Counted from the first letter of the stretch, positions 1-12,359 are shown. The stretch: DNA of 64,000 bases from Closterium sp. Naga37s-1 (GCA_947471745.1 CANJKZ010000139.1:186001-250000), one strand, 5' to 3'. Translations and numbers: made by a program. Notes: generated from the letters alone by a model not told the origin.

Positions 1-1600
1 CATGTTCAAGGAGATGCATGTTCAAGGAGATCCATGTTCAAGGAGATCCATGTTCAAGGAGATGCATGTTCAAGGAGATGCATGTTCAAGGAGATCCATG
101 TTCAAGGAGATCCATGTTCAAGGAGATGCATGTTCAAGGAGATGCATGTTCAAGGAGATCCATGTTCAAGGAGATCCATGTTCAAGGAGATGCATGTTCA
201 AGGAGATGCATGTTCAAGGAGATGCATGTTCAAGGAGATGCATGTTCAAGGAGATCCATGTTCAAGGAGATGCATGTTCAAGGAGATGCATGTTCAAGGA
301 GATCCATGTTCAAGGAGATCCATGTTCAAGGAGATCCATGTTCAAGGAGATCCATGTTCAAGGAGATGCATGTTCAAGGAGATCCATGTTCAAGGAGATC
401 CATGTTCAAGGAGATGCATGTTCAAGGAGATGCATGTTCAAGGAGATCCATGTTCAAGGAGATCCATGTTCAAGGAGATCCATGTTCAAGGAGATCCATG
501 TTCAAGGAGATCCATGTTCAAGGAGATGCATGTTCAAGGAGATCCATGTTCAAGGAGATCCATGTTCAAGGAGATGCATGTTCAAGGAGATGCATGTTCA
601 AGGAGATCCATGTTCAAGGAGATCCATGTTCAAGGAGATCCATGTTCAAGGAGATCCATGTTCAAGGAGATCCATGTTCAAGGAGATGCATGTTCAAGGA
701 GATCCATGTTCAAGGAGATGCATGTTCAAGGAGATGCATGTTCAAGGAGATCCATGTTCAAGGAGATGCATGTTCAAGGAGATGCATGTTCAAGGAGATC
801 CATGTTCAAGGAGATCCATGTTCAAGGAGATCCATGTTCAAGGAGATGCATGTTCAAGGAGATCCATGTTCAAGGAGATCCATGTTCAAGGAGATGCATG
901 TTCAAGGAGATGCATGTTCAAGGAGATCCATGTTCAAGGAGATCCATGTTCAAGGAGATCCATGTTCAAGGAGATCCATGTTCAAGGAGATCCATGTTCA
1001 AGGAGATCCATGTTCAAGGAGATCCATGTTCAAGGAGATCCATGTTCAAGGAGATCCATGTTCAAGGAGATCCATGTTCAAGGAGATCCATGTTCAAGGA
1101 GATGCATGTTCAAGGAGATCCATGTTCAAGGAGATCCATGTTCAAGGAGATGCATGTTCAAGGAGATCCATGTTCAAGGAGATCCATGTTCAAGGAGATC
1201 CATGTTCAAGGAGATGCATGTTCAAGGAGATCCATGTTCAAGGAGATCCATGTTCAAGGAGATGCATGTTCAAGGAGATGCATGTTCAAGGAGATCCATG
1301 TTCAAGGAGACCCATGTTCAAGGAGATCCATGTTCAAGGAGATCCATGTTCAAGGAGATCCATGTTCAAGGAGATCCATGTTCAAGGAGATCCATGTTCA
1401 AGGAGATCCATGTTCAAGGAGATCCATGTTCAAGGAGATCCATGTTCAAGGAGATCCATGTTCAAGGAGATGCATGTTCAAGGAGATCCATGTTCAAGGA
1501 GATCCATGTTCAAGGAGATCCATGTTCAAGGAGATCCATGTTCAAGGAGATGCATGTTCAAGGAGATCCATGTTCAAGGAGATCCATATTCAAGGAGATG
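1..1600. repeat. 16-bp minisatellite array, 100 units
   Basis: Exactly 100 consecutive 16-bp units (CATGTTCAAGGAGATS) run from the first base to 1600, so the array probably continues outside the window. Almost all variation is the last base, G or C. The G/C order is not random: the ten-unit pattern GCCGGCCCCC occurs at 353-512, 513-672 and 833-992, indicating a 160-bp higher-order repeat. Rare variants are an ACC for ATC near 1310 and CATATT in the last unit (1585-1600). Because 16 is not a multiple of 3, all three plus frames stay open over 1.5 kb; this is a by-product, not a gene. It lies just beyond the last visible LRR exon, in transcript terms within or after the next intron. Confidence 0.97.
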
Positions 1601-1717
1601 CATGACAGAAGCCAGGCGAATGAAGATAATTATTAACATTTTGAGAAACCGGCTGCAACGTTGCATGGGTATGGCAACATGGAAGCGAGAATTGAGCAGC
1701 CAGGGTCTCTTTGGTAC

Positions 1718-4700
1718 AGCCATGAGAGATTCTGCAGCAGCGCAATCATGCTTGGAATGGATCCCTCAAGCTTGTTGTCGTTCAGGTAGCTGGATTTATC
1801 AGGTGGGATGGGGTGAATGGCATGGCATGGCATGTCAGCGCATGATAATAATCAAGCTGTCAGAACAGCATGAAAAGCCGACGCTTTGTGTGCACAACAG
1901 AATGAGGGTTGTTGCGATTCCTCGGAACTCTCAGGTGAGGACGGGCGATGTGGTAACCATCGCTCTTGCCATTTTGTGAGAACATTCATCCATGTGGTTA
2001 ACACCTTTCTCGCTACCCCCTCCGTGCACACTCACTCGCTCGTCCCTCTCCCTCCCTCATCCCTCACAGGGCACAGAGGTTGGTCAAGGCGCCTATAGAA
2101 GTGGGTATGGCTCCTGTCAGCGTGTTGTTGGATAGCACACTAGGCGAGGAGGAAGAGGGTTCAGAACAGAGGAGATACGGACATGGGGGTGTGTTGTGGA
2201 AAGTGGCATAGAAAGATGGAGAGTGGTAAAGAGCTGTATTGAGTCAAAAGGTGGCATGGGGTGGGATGGCATGGCATGGAATGGCATGGAAGGGTGCGGG
2301 AATTTTTTTGTTCAAAAGCCTTTCAGAATTTGGATGAGCACAATACAGATGTTGTCTACTCTTTGTTACCCATGCGTTCCTTTGAACCTCTTGTTCAAAA
2401 GGCCACCTTGAACCAATATGTACCACACCCTATAATGTACACAGTGAAATGTACCACATCCTAACGAGGGTTGCTGCAATTTCTCACAACTCTCACGTGA
2501 GCACGGGCGTTGTGGTAACCACCTCCCTCACTAACCAGTGAATACAGGTATTGTGGTAACCACCTCCCGGACATTGATGCGCTAACCAGCTCTTGGATAC
2601 AGATGTGGTAACCACCTCTCTCTCGTGATCTCTTGTGAGGAAATCTACATGGTAACCCACTGATCTGCATCACCCTCTCTACGCCCTCTGTGCACACTCA
2701 TCCATTTGTCCCCCCCCGTCCCTCCCTCCCTCCCTCCCCCACTTCCTCCCTCCCTCCCTCCCTCCCCCCCTCCCTCCCCCCCTCCCCCATCCCCCCCTCC
2801 CTCCCTCCTCCCCCTTTACCTCCCTCCCTCCCTCCCTCCCTCCCTCACAGGGCATTGAGGTTCGTCAAGACGCCTATAGAAGTGGGTATGACTCCTGTCA
2901 GCTTGTTGTTGGATAGCTCACTGGGCGAGGAGAAAGAGCAGGCAGGGTATAGAACAGAAGAGAGATGGGACATGGGGGTGTGTCGCGGAAATTGGTATAG
3001 ATCGTTGGAGTGGAGAGCAGAGAGTAGAGAGCGTGGTAAAGTGCGGGTAGAGAGCAGTAACGTGAGTGAACAGCGAGTGTGTGTGGTTGCATACGCACAA
3101 GCATGGAGGGAGGGAGGGAGGGAGGGAGGGAGGGAGGGAGGGAGGGAGGGAGGGAGGGAGGGAGGGAGGGAGGAAGGGAGGGAGGGAGGGAGGGAGGGAG
3201 GGAGGGAGGGAGGGAGGGAGGGAGGGAGGGAGGGAGGGAGGGAGAAAGGGAGGGAAGATGGATGAACGAGAGGGTGTGGAAATAGAATATGGGTGGGGGA
3301 ACGGCGGGATAGAGGGGTCGATGCTCAAGGAAGGAAAGATACGACAGCAATTCTGGCGGATAAACTTTGACACGTGCATATGTGGGAGCACTGACATGTG
3401 GGTGAGTCTATAGAAAGAACCGGGGAAGGCAGGGATGGGCCCCTCGAGCTCATTGTTGGCCATTGACCTGCGAGCAGCATGCAGCACGGGGTGAAGGCAT
3501 TCACACACTAGCTGTGCCTATTTCTGAGGCGATTCAAGGTGATTCTTGCGTTTATGAAAACAGAAATAAAAGCTACAGAGTAGGGGGCAGGGCGTGAAAG
3601 ACGGAGCATGAGAGGTGTGGAAAGCACAAGAAGTGAGAAAGCGTGGCCAATGCAAGAGCATGTGCATGCCTCCAGTTGCAGGAATATGTGAGTCGCGAGT
3701 TGCAGCAGAGTGCGATACGGACTGGCGGCCACTGGGAGAGAGAGGGTCATGGGACTGACAGGTAGTGAAGGAACGGCAAGCTGCCCATTTGCGAGGGAAT
3801 GGTGTCTGAGAGCATGTTGTGCGAGAGGTAGCTGCAAGGGTGAGCGATAACATGTCCGCAAAGACACAACATGAGATGCAGGGGAGAGGAGGAGAGGAAA
3901 AGGCAAAAAAACTGATTCAAATATGCTGGTAAACTAAGAAGTATTCGACGCTCAATAGGGATACCCACGTCCGCCACCCTCAATTGGAATACCCACAACC
4001 CTCAACCTCTCCTTACTGTTGGCGGCATCGTGCCCTCAACCGCCCCCTACGCCTCCTGTTGGTAAACAAGCTGCCGACAAGAATGTTGGGATTACTAGAA
4101 TGAATCGCGACACCAACGTCCACCACAGTCTTGTTTCATCTTGACCACGTGACTACCTACACCCCATGCTTCCACAACCCCACTGCTGACGTTGTCCGGA
4201 AGCCGCATGTTTTTACAAAACATATGGGGAAGTATCTCGTGGAAAAATAAATATTTGATAAAGCTCGCGGAGGTTGGTGACGTGCAGCCTTCTGCATCCC
4301 CTCGAAGCTCCACAAAGAAGGAACTCGCTGCGCTGCACATTAGCTGCCTTACACTCGTGTTTGACCTCAAGTGTGAGCCGCTGGTTGGATGTTCAACTGC
4401 GCCCACTGGTGTTACCAACGCAGGCTTACCTACGGGACTCCCTCTCGCAACTGCTGAATCTGGAAAACAAACTAATTTGTCTAGCGGAAATCTTCTAGCT
4501 ACCCCAGCATCCCATTTCGGGTGGATCCCACGTGTTGTAGTTACTTGCCTTTCGCTTCATTCCACCTCTGACACTGTAAGACCGGTTCTGCCTCAACCTT
4601 TCTTGCTTCTTAAGGCGCCTTTTTCCCGCTGAATTCCTCAGCATCTTTCAAAGTGCCAAGCAGGCTAAAGAAGAATTTCAAACACACCGACTCTCTTCCC

Positions 4701-7700
4701 CCTTAGACGCACCTTCCCGGCCTTGAAGGCACTGTTCGCTTCAGTGAAAGCTCGTTTCAGGCTGGGAGCCCGTTTGAGGCGCCTATAAAACTGTCTCGAT
4801 TAATGCGATTCGTATATGGAAATATTTTTATTGCATGGAGCTGTGCCCATAAATTGTGAAAGTAACTTGCAGCGGCGGATTTTTTCCCTTGAGTGTAGCA
4901 AATGCCCATTGATAGGCAATGTAGGTAGTTGAGATTGTTGAGATCTAGCTCATAACTCTTGATCTCAATTCTCCCCACCTAATAACCGGGACAAGTGAAC
5001 AACCTGGTTTTCTTTTAGTGACGCAGTTTTTGCAATCAAATTTCCCTTGACTAGGGTAGATTTTACCTTTCGATGTTTCGTACTGAAGCACTTTCTCTAG
5101 CACCATTGCCCTTTTAAGCAAGAATGACGCCGTAAACGCTGGCTGGCACACTTACAGATATCGGAGGGACGACATTTTTCTTATGGCCGGGGGAATGGCA
5201 CCAGACAGCTGGTTGTTGGAGAGAGAGCTGCGATGGGGCCATGCGGGCCATGGGAGATGGAGAGCCGCAGAGGCATTGGAATGTCACGTGGGGGGCTATA
5301 GTGATGGCATGGGAGTGAGACATGGCACGAGAGGGAGGCATGGGTTGCTTGGTCGTCGATGGCTGCTTGATTGGCAATGACTGGCACACTCACAAGATTT
5401 GGAGGGCCGTGAGAGCGCTTATGTCGGGGGGAATGGCACCCGACAGCTGGTTGTTCTGAAGCATGCTGCAACAGGGACATGCAGGCCATGGGAGATGGAG
5501 AGTCATGGGGGCACATTGGCATGACACGTCCAGGGGTACAGTGACGGCTAGGCATGCGGACAAATCTGAGTCAATTTTCTTGGATCGCCAAAAAAGGTTG
5601 CACCAGTCCATCCGTACTCGTTCGAAAAAGTGAGCCCTGGCTGTAAGTTTCCTCTTCCCCTTGAGAGCATCTCATCCACTTCCCATCTCAATTAAGAAGA
5701 TGTCGACCCAACCTCGGACAATACAATTCTGCCGTACCCTTTGCCGGGGTTCTCTGCTAACATGTTATTCGATATTAACCCTTCTGTGATGCCAAAACCA
5801 TGGATACCCATCACTGAGCATGAGCAACGGTCGAACTCGAGCGTGCTCCTGTCAAACACTTCCAAACACCCCTTCAACTCGCACCGAACATGTTCGGTTC
5901 GAATCGAACACTTTTTCCAAAAAGTGGTGTTAGATTCGACTGTTCACCCATGGGGCAAACAGTTTAGTGTTTGATATGAGCAGGTAACTGTTTGACCCGA
6001 ACAAGAACATATTCGATGTTCGACGCGCCTTGACAACAGCGAACGAACACTCGAACACGTTCGTCACAAACACTTATATGTTCTGGTCGAAAACTTCTTG
6101 CCAAAAATAACCAACTGTTCAAAGTTTAGGGTTTATTTTTATTGGAATATGCCACCACAATAAACCATCTAGTTTGTACACGACGGGGCCTTACCGGTCA
6201 ACCTGGCATTGCAACCCGTGCGACCCAAGTCGCACAGGGAAAACCCCTGTTTGACTCGAACACAGTGTCAAGTCGGACAAGTTTGGTTCGGCACGTCTTA
6301 ACTAAACAAGACAAACCGAACCAAATTGTAGACTCAAACATTATCACGTTCAATATACGGCTCAACCTGTGGTCATGGCGGTTTAGAGTGCAAGTGTTAG
6401 AGTGGGACGTGGCATAGGAGAAAGGCATGGGTTGTTAAGTCGCCTATGGTTGCTGGGTTGCAACCAATGACTGGCACACTCACAAGTGCATGAGGCCCTT
6501 GAGGGCGCCAACGGTGGCGGGAATGGCACCAGACAGCTGGTTGTTGGAGAGAGAGCTGGGACGTGGACATACGGGACATGGGAGATGGAGAGTCATTGGG
6601 GTATTGACATGGTATGTGTGGGGGACGGTAGTGGCAGTGAGGCTTGGCATGGAATCGAGGCATGGATTACAGTGAGATAAGCGAAGGAATTGTGTCCTCT
6701 ATGGCTGCTTGGACGTCAATGGTTGCCGCCACTCATGGTTGGAAAGGGTGGTAGAGAACGAGGAGAAAAAAATAACGGCAGTGATATTCAATTGCAAGCA
6801 TGCTTCGTCAAAGGGTGGAAAAAATCGTTGATCCTTCAACAGTGATTCTGGTCAATCGAAACAGCATAGTGTGAACTAATAGTAACCCACCCACACACAA
6901 ACAAAACCAAAAAAAATCTCAACTACCAAAATTGCCTTTCAACGAACATTCGTCAATACACCCTTGGGTAAAAACCCAAGGTTGCAAGTGTTGACCTTCA
7001 GAAGCGTGATCATCGGGACATTTGCAAGTCACTGTGACTTAGTCACGTACACACCTCCATGCAATAGAGCTTTTCTCCATGTTAAAACCATGTGAACTGG
7101 CACGAGTTTCGAGGTGCCTAAGAAAATATGCTTGGTCGTGTGTGGCTGTTCGATGGCCAATGCATAGCAAACGTACAGCATTTGGAGGGCCGTGAGTGCA
7201 CCAATGGCGGGGGGAATGGCACCAGACAGCGTGTTGTTGGAGAGATAACTGCGATGGGGGCGTGCGGGCCGTGGGAGATGGAGGGTTGTGGGGGTACATT
7301 GACATGGCACGTGAGGAGGCATGGCGATGGAATGGGAGTGAGACTAGGCATGGGAATGAGACATGAGAAGGAGGCATGGGAGTGAAATCAGGACGTGAGC
7401 CATAAAAGATGCTGAGGTGCGCTGTGAACGCACACGGACAAGCATGGTCAGAGCATGCAGAGGGACAGAGACAGCCATGTCATACGCATTCATCCCATGT
7501 GTGATGAGACATGGGAGGCGATGGTGTGATGTGAGAAGAGGCGAGGTGACACATGAGAGCACGTGCAATGCAGGTGCGTCTGCACAAAAAGTGGACGGAT
7601 GATGTGAGGCACGAATTGAATGACTTTGGGAAAAAAATGGACGGGTGATGTGGAATAGCACGAATAGAATGAGTTCGAGAATTCTCAAAAGGGTGATGTG

Positions 7701-10700
7701 ATAGGCGAATGGAGTGGCACGCACAGGCCTGTAAGAGCAGTCATGTGTGAGATGGCATCTGGAATGGCCTCGCTTAGATTGTTGCATTGCAGATCACTGC
7801 GGGAGAGATGGGGAGTGGGAGAGAAGGAGAGGAGAGTTGCTTGGTAACCTGCATGACCGCATCTCTCACAGAATCAAGGCGAGGACCTTTAGAGAAGGTA
7901 GCCTAGGACTTGGCCATATCTGCACTCTGCCTTTTGCGCTTCTGCTCTTAGGGCTGGCCATTCATCTCTCTAAAGCCCTGCTCCATCCCCGTGAGCTGAT
8001 TCTTTCGTTTTCATATCAGCTTAGCGACGGCTCGCGCCGGCAGCCGGCCTTCGGCCACGTTAAGGGACGGCTAGAAAGACGAAACTGGAAAAGAAAAGAG
8101 AATGCATCCTACTCTAAGAGTGCAGAGGGTATACTCCACACAAGATAGCAAGCACCTACTGCGGAGATAGCTAGTACAACGGGAGATAGGCTACGAGCTA
8201 GGTACAGGGCAAGAGTGTTCTCTGCGTTCGTTCCTTAGTCGTTCACTTGTGCTCACTCTACTTGCGCATTCACAGGGAAAGTTGGCAAGAGTTTCACTAG
8301 CAAAAGTTCACAACAATGGGTGATACAACATTGGCAACACAGACTACATCAGAGCTAGGTAGGCTGCTGGTCGACCTCCAGCGCAGCATGGTCGACCACG
8401 ATCCAGCGCAGCAGAGCTCGCACCGCTCCAGCGTTGCAGAGTAGCGGTTTGCCAACGTTGCAAGTCCGCGGTGTGCCAACGCTGCAGCAAGTCGGCTGCA
8501 GAGCGTTGCACCCGCAGGACAACGGTGCACCTGCTTCGCAGGTGCGTGCAGCTGGTTGGTGCACCACTCCTTGTCACGTGCACAGCGCAGACGTCCAAGT
8601 CGAGTCCACGCCAGCGACTGCGCCTACCAGCCACGTCGGCCTCGGGGTACCACCTCTGAGGTAGGCCTCGCCGCAACTAACCCGGCGACCATCGCACACG
8701 TCGCCCGGGTAACTCGATCGACCGGCCAACCACGCCTGGTCGCTCAGCCCAGCCGGACGCCGGCTACACCAGTCCGGCGTCCCCACAAGAGGTGTCCCAG
8801 CACCCAGGTCGACGTCCGGACGCCTAGGTCGGCGTCCAGGCGCCCAAAGCGCCGTCCAGACGCCTAGGTCGGCGTCCAGCCTTACAGGACGCCGTCCAGA
8901 CGCCCAGGTCGGCGTCCAGGCGTCCAGGACGCCGTGCAGGCGCCCAGGTCGGCGTCCAGGCTCCTAGGACGCCGTCCAGACGCCTAGGACGGCGTGCTCC
9001 TGCTCGGCGTCCTCCAGCCAGGCGCCCTCCTGCTCGGCGCCCGCCACTGCAGCTGATCGACTGCGCACCTCGCGCACCCGACAACGAAGTCGGCTCCGCC
9101 CAAGCGAGGACGGGGCCAACCACAACTCCCGTTGACACCTACACCATGCAGCCTACCCTCAAAGCGTCCACGGTACCTCCCAAGGTCTTCTCAGTTGGTG
9201 GACAAAGCGTCTAATGCGGTTGGGCTGCAGGGGTGGCGGCTCGGTCCAAGGACCGCAAGTACGGTAACCAACGGTCCAACACAGCCTGCGCTGGTCTTTC
9301 CTCCCAAAGGCCGTTGGTTGGAACGTATGGGTACTGCTTACCTGGCGTGCTCGATCTCGCACGGCACCAACCTCGCGCGGCAGAGCAGCTTCCGAATGCG
9401 GGAAGACGCGAAGCTGTCTGTACCACACTTACCGGCAGCATTGGCCGGTGGCTGTCAAAGGGCCCACGCGATTGCAATTATCGCCAAGGCCCTGACGGCT
9501 TTCGAGGCCGAGGCGGCCCCAACTGCGTGCTGAGGCGAGTCTCTGGGCACCGGGTCGGGTCCTTCCTTCTGCACGTGCTCGACACTGAGCTGGAGAGCTG
9601 CCATGGATCCTTTCCTTACTTGTGCCTGGCTGTCGTACAATTGTGCTAAATCGAGCATGCATTCAAGAGAGGGGGAACCCTTAGCCTGCTGTCTACTCCC
9701 TCTACCCTTAGTGGACAGGAGGAAGAGTGGCAACAGCGCAGTTGAGTCCTCCCCATCTTCGGCTGGCACGTAGCAATCCCAAGCTCCAGCGAAAATACGT
9801 GTTCCTTGTCACATGACCTAGATGTTCCGTCATCTGAGGGCGTGATAGTAATTAGTCTCCACAAAGACCCTTGGCCAGCTGTGACTCATTGAGTCTGTGA
9901 CTGCTGGAAGCTGCCAGAGGGTGCTTCATGAGATCAGAAGGTGCTATCATGGACCTAGGGAGAGCTCACACACACCGGGCCATGCTGGCGAGCTCATAAA
10001 GCAGCTGTGCTTAGAGGCTGCGTGCTGCCTGTGGTTCAGAGGTAGAACAGCTTGCAGCAGTTGTAACGCCTGCGTCGGAAGTGCTCGAGCGGGGGGGCGT
10101 CGCCTGCCCTTCAGTTGCCGTCAGCGGTATGGGATCAAGCAGCTGTGGTGGGGACCAGGACAGCAGTTGACGCTGCCTGCCTCCCTCCCCCCCTCCCCGC
10201 CTCCCTGCCTCGCCACCCCCCTCCCTGCCTCCTCCACTCCCTCCCTCCCCATTTACATCCCGCCCTCCCTCCCTCCCTCCCCCCTTCTCTCCCTCACTCC
10301 CCCCTTCACTCCCCCCCTACTCCCCCCCCCCCCCCCCTACACATGTCCCGTTGCCTCTCACAGTAGGCTGAGCGAGGTGAGCGCGCTGAAGGATGCCGGA
10401 ATGGGGCCCTCCAGGTCGTTATAGCACAGGCTGCTGCTCACGTGACAGCACGGCACACAGAAATTGCGATGGGGCAGTGAGGGGGGGGGGGGGGGACAGA
10501 GGACATAGGGAGGGAGAGGGGATATGGCTGGTGAGGCGGGTGAAAAGAAAGAGTTGCTTCAAAGCGCTCCTGGTTGCTATAACACGCAAAGAAGTTATTG
10601 TAGAAAATGGAAAGGAATACAGAGGTGCATGCAGAGGGATACTGAGGTGCATGCAGAGGGATACAGAGGTGCATGCAGAGGGATACTGAGGTGCATGCAG

Positions 10701-12359
10701 AGGGATACTGAGGTGCATGCAGAGTTTGGGTGCGATGAAGTGTTGCTGCGTGCTGGTAGCGGGGAAGGGAGGAAGGGAGATCGATAGATGCATGGCTAGG
10801 GGAGGAGAGGCCGCAGGGGCCCGGGATGAGAATGACGTGGTGTGCTGAAAACGTGTGGAGCGATGTAGAGTGGTAGAATAGGTTAGAGAGTGGTGAGAGT
10901 ATCAAAGCACTGCAAAATGCTTGCAAACCTCGCTTTGGAGAGGCATCGGGGTATAGAGAGTGGTGAGGCAGGCGTACAGAGTGGTGAGAGAGGTGAGAGT
11001 GGCAAGTGCTGTTGGGATGGATCTTGGGATGGACCCACTTAGATGCAACATTCTAGCCCACCTGTTGTGTTTTATTGCGCACACACATGCCCACATGCAC
11101 ACATGCACGCACGCGTGCACGCACGCACACACAAAAAACACACAGTCACTCACACACTCACACACACACACACACACTCTCTCTCTCTCTCACAAACACA
11201 CACCGGCACACACAAGGCACACACACACATAGGCACACACACACACAGAGGCACAGAAGCAGCAGTAGAGTGAGTGAAACACAGTCACAGCACACTGACA
11301 GCATGTCAGTGGCTTCTGTGGCCCACCGCACCCCCCCTCCCTCCCCACCCTCCATTGCTGCTACAACCACCATTCTGTGCTCCCATTCCCCTCCCTCCCC
11401 TCCCTCCCTCCTTCCCTGTTAACGCACATGCCAGTGACGAGCCCGTTGGCATCGCAGGCAATGAACTCCGCCCTGTCACACTCGCCTCCCACCCGCCACC
11501 CGTAAGGTGACAAGCCCCATGCTGCAGCGCACTCCGCCAGCACCCGCGCTGCCAGGGGGGAGGCAGGGGGAGGCAGGGGAAGGAAAAGGGGATGAGGGAG
11601 GGAGGGTAAGGGGAAGGGTTGGGGGAGGGGGCGAGGCAGGGGAGAGGCAGGGAGGATGCAGGGGGTATGCAGGGGAAGGGAGGGGGTAGGGATTGGGGAC
11701 AGAGGGAGAAGGGAGGATGACGGGGACGGGGTTGAGTTGGGCGCTGAGAGAGCGATCAATCATGCTGCAGCGGGCATGCTCATTGGGCTTTGGACGAAGC
11801 AGGAAAAGAGGAATGCAGCGAGGGAGCATAGCAGTGAGGGCTTGGAGTGGATTGGTATACGTTCGTCAAGGTGGGGACTGTGGTGTGGGCCATGACAGGG
11901 AGGAGGGTGGGAAGAGGGGGGGAAGAGAGCAGCAGCGGAGGTTGGGGAGTGGAAGAACAAGAGGGAGTGAGGGAGAGGGATGGGCCTGGAGGGAAGGGAT
12001 GCAAATCAGCGGCAAGGACGAGGCTGTGGATGGGGTACAGTGGGAAAGAGGGGGAGTGGGAGAGGAAGGGGAGGGGAGTGGAGAGGAAGAGAAGGGAGTG
12101 GGATATTTGGAGAACGGGGGGGAGAGGGGGAGAGTGGGGGAGAGTTTGGAATAGTGGGGTCGAGCAGCGGTGCAGGTAGGAGGAGGAGGAGGAGGAGCGA
12201 GCGACCTTGGGCGTCGTTGATGCGAGTGGCGGCAGCAGGGCACGGCGGGAGGAGAAGCAGCCCCGCCGCAGCCGCCAGCAGCAGCAGCAGCGGCGGCGGC
12301 AGTGGCAGGCGGAGGTGCAGCAGCGGCGGAGGGAAGGAGAAGCTGCGCGGGTCGGCCAT
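1718..12359 (-). CDS. LRR-domain secreted or receptor-like protein gene, N-terminal part (14 exons)
   Basis: Hand-built model, exons in transcript order: 12206-12359, 11428-11548, 10978-11052, 10362-10433, 7725-7796, 7177-7248, 6484-6555, 5394-5465, 5156-5227, 3760-3831, 3396-3467, 2849-2920, 2068-2139, 1718-1789. Exon 1 gives a signal peptide, exon 2 an LRRNT-type cap, exon 3 (75 nt) a divergent LRR. Exons 4-14 are each exactly 72 nt, encode one plant-type LRR (pattern LSNNQLSGAIPPAIGALTAL), are preceded by AG and followed by GT (often GTGAGTGTGCC or GTAAGTGTGCC), and start and end in the same phase, so joining keeps frame throughout. Plant proteins of this type act at the cell surface in ligand perception. 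No kinase or transmembrane segment is seen; the 3' part would lie left of the 16-bp array. Introns hold microsatellites and a solo LTR. Skipped or non-functional exons cannot be excluded without transcripts. Confidence 0.72.
2464..2660. repeat. Degenerate repeats of a GTGGTAACCACCTC word
   Basis: Within an LRR-gene intron the word GTGGTAACCACCTC recurs three times (about 2510, 2550, 2606) with a weaker GGTAACCCAC near 2650. Similar words occur at 1950 and 63210 in the paired LRR blocks. GGTAACC is a palindrome. No function is evident. Confidence 0.6.
2711..2848. repeat. (CCCT)n tract next to an LRR acceptor/donor region
   Basis: Pyrimidine-rich CCCT/CCTC tract immediately adjoining the 2849-2920 LRR exon on its donor side (purine-rich GGGA in transcript sense). 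Confidence 0.9.
3105..3256. repeat. (GGGA)n microsatellite
   Basis: About 38 GGGA units with two interruptions. The ORFs through it (poly EGGR or PPSL) are artefacts. A longer imperfect counterpart lies at 63544-63910 in the duplicated LRR block. Confidence 0.97.
3832..5155. other. LRR-gene intron without recognisable feature
   Basis: About 1.3 kb between LRR exons 10 and 9. I see no LRR exon, RNA gene or transposon signature; base composition is moderate with several GGCGCC words. Confidence 0.5.
5820..6400. repeat. Dispersed GAACATGTTCG/ACTCGAAC-rich repeat
   Basis: Rich in overlapping palindromic words (GAACATGTTCGGTTCG near 5885, CGAACAC, TTGACTCGAACA). The 6200-6330 part resembles 35475-35610 (shared GCAACCCGTGCGACC, GTGTCAAGT.GGACAA). 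It lies in an intron of the LRR gene and looks like a dispersed non-coding repeat. Confidence 0.55.
8155..9142 (-). mobile_element. Solo LTR of the Copia-III family with CCTAC target duplication
   Basis: Positions 8160-9137 read in reverse begin TGTCAAC and end TATCTCCGCA, matching the Copia-III 5' LTR at 42264-43271 over nearly its full length (978 versus 1008 bp), including the internal region of about 20-bp repeats. The LTR is flanked by identical CCTAC at 8155-8159 and 9138-9142, the 5-bp duplication expected of an LTR-element insertion. No internal sequence remains, so this is a solo LTR formed by LTR-LTR recombination inside the intron between LRR exons 4 and 5. ORFs within it are not genes. 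Confidence 0.9.
8810..8995. repeat. About 20-bp tandem repeats inside the LTR
   Basis: Variants of CGTCCAGGCGCCCAGGTCGG repeat 8-9 times. The counterpart at 42430-42650 in the Copia-III LTR has a different copy number, explaining part of the length difference. Confidence 0.8.
9143..10361. other. LRR-gene intron; pyrimidine tract at its end
   Basis: No exon or element recognised from 9143 to 10180. 10178-10338 is a C/T-rich tract (CTCCCTCC words and a run of C near 10325) beside LRR exon 4. Confidence 0.5.
10618..10727. repeat. 22-bp tandem repeat, five copies
   Basis: Unit GAGGTGCATGCAGAGGGATACT (shown here only as a 22-bp period starting GAGGTGCATG) repeats five times with A/T variation at one site. 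It contains the palindrome TGCATGCA. Confidence 0.85.
11079..11258. repeat. (CA)n-rich low-complexity region
   Basis: CACA-rich stretch with a short (CT)n run, inside the intron between LRR exons 2 and 3. Long ORFs here encode only T/H or C/V repeats. Confidence 0.85.
11428..12359 (-). other. Signal-peptide exon and LRRNT exon of the LRR gene
   Basis: Exon 1 (12206-12359) starts at the ATG complementing 12357-12359, reads MADPRSFSF, then a Leu/Ala/Pro-rich hydrophobic stretch of about 30 residues, and ends RINDAQ plus one base before a GTCGCT donor. Exon 2 (11428-11548) follows a long polypyrimidine tract ending GGCAG. Joining gives A-Q-A-R-V-L-A-E-C, then WGL, YGW, two spaced cysteines and CDANGLVTG, the usual LRR N-terminal cap order (Trp, Cys, ACD, V-T-G). 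Exon 2 is 121 nt, which moves the phase from 1 to 2, exactly what the following LRR exons need. The frame agreement across independently found exons is the main reason to trust this start. Confidence 0.7.

Noticed and set aside
1..1600. CRISPR-like array
   Set aside because: Units are contiguous without unique spacers, and the window is eukaryotic.
2..1979. Three overlapping ORFs of 520-650 codons with MFKEIHVQGD repeats
   Set aside because: They are the three frames of one 16-bp tandem repeat; openness follows from the repeat unit, with no flanking coding signal.
2690..3508. Pro/Ser/Leu-rich and Gly/Arg/Glu-rich ORFs on both strands (also 63465-63990)
   Set aside because: They are translations of (CCCT)n/(GGGA)n microsatellites inside LRR introns.
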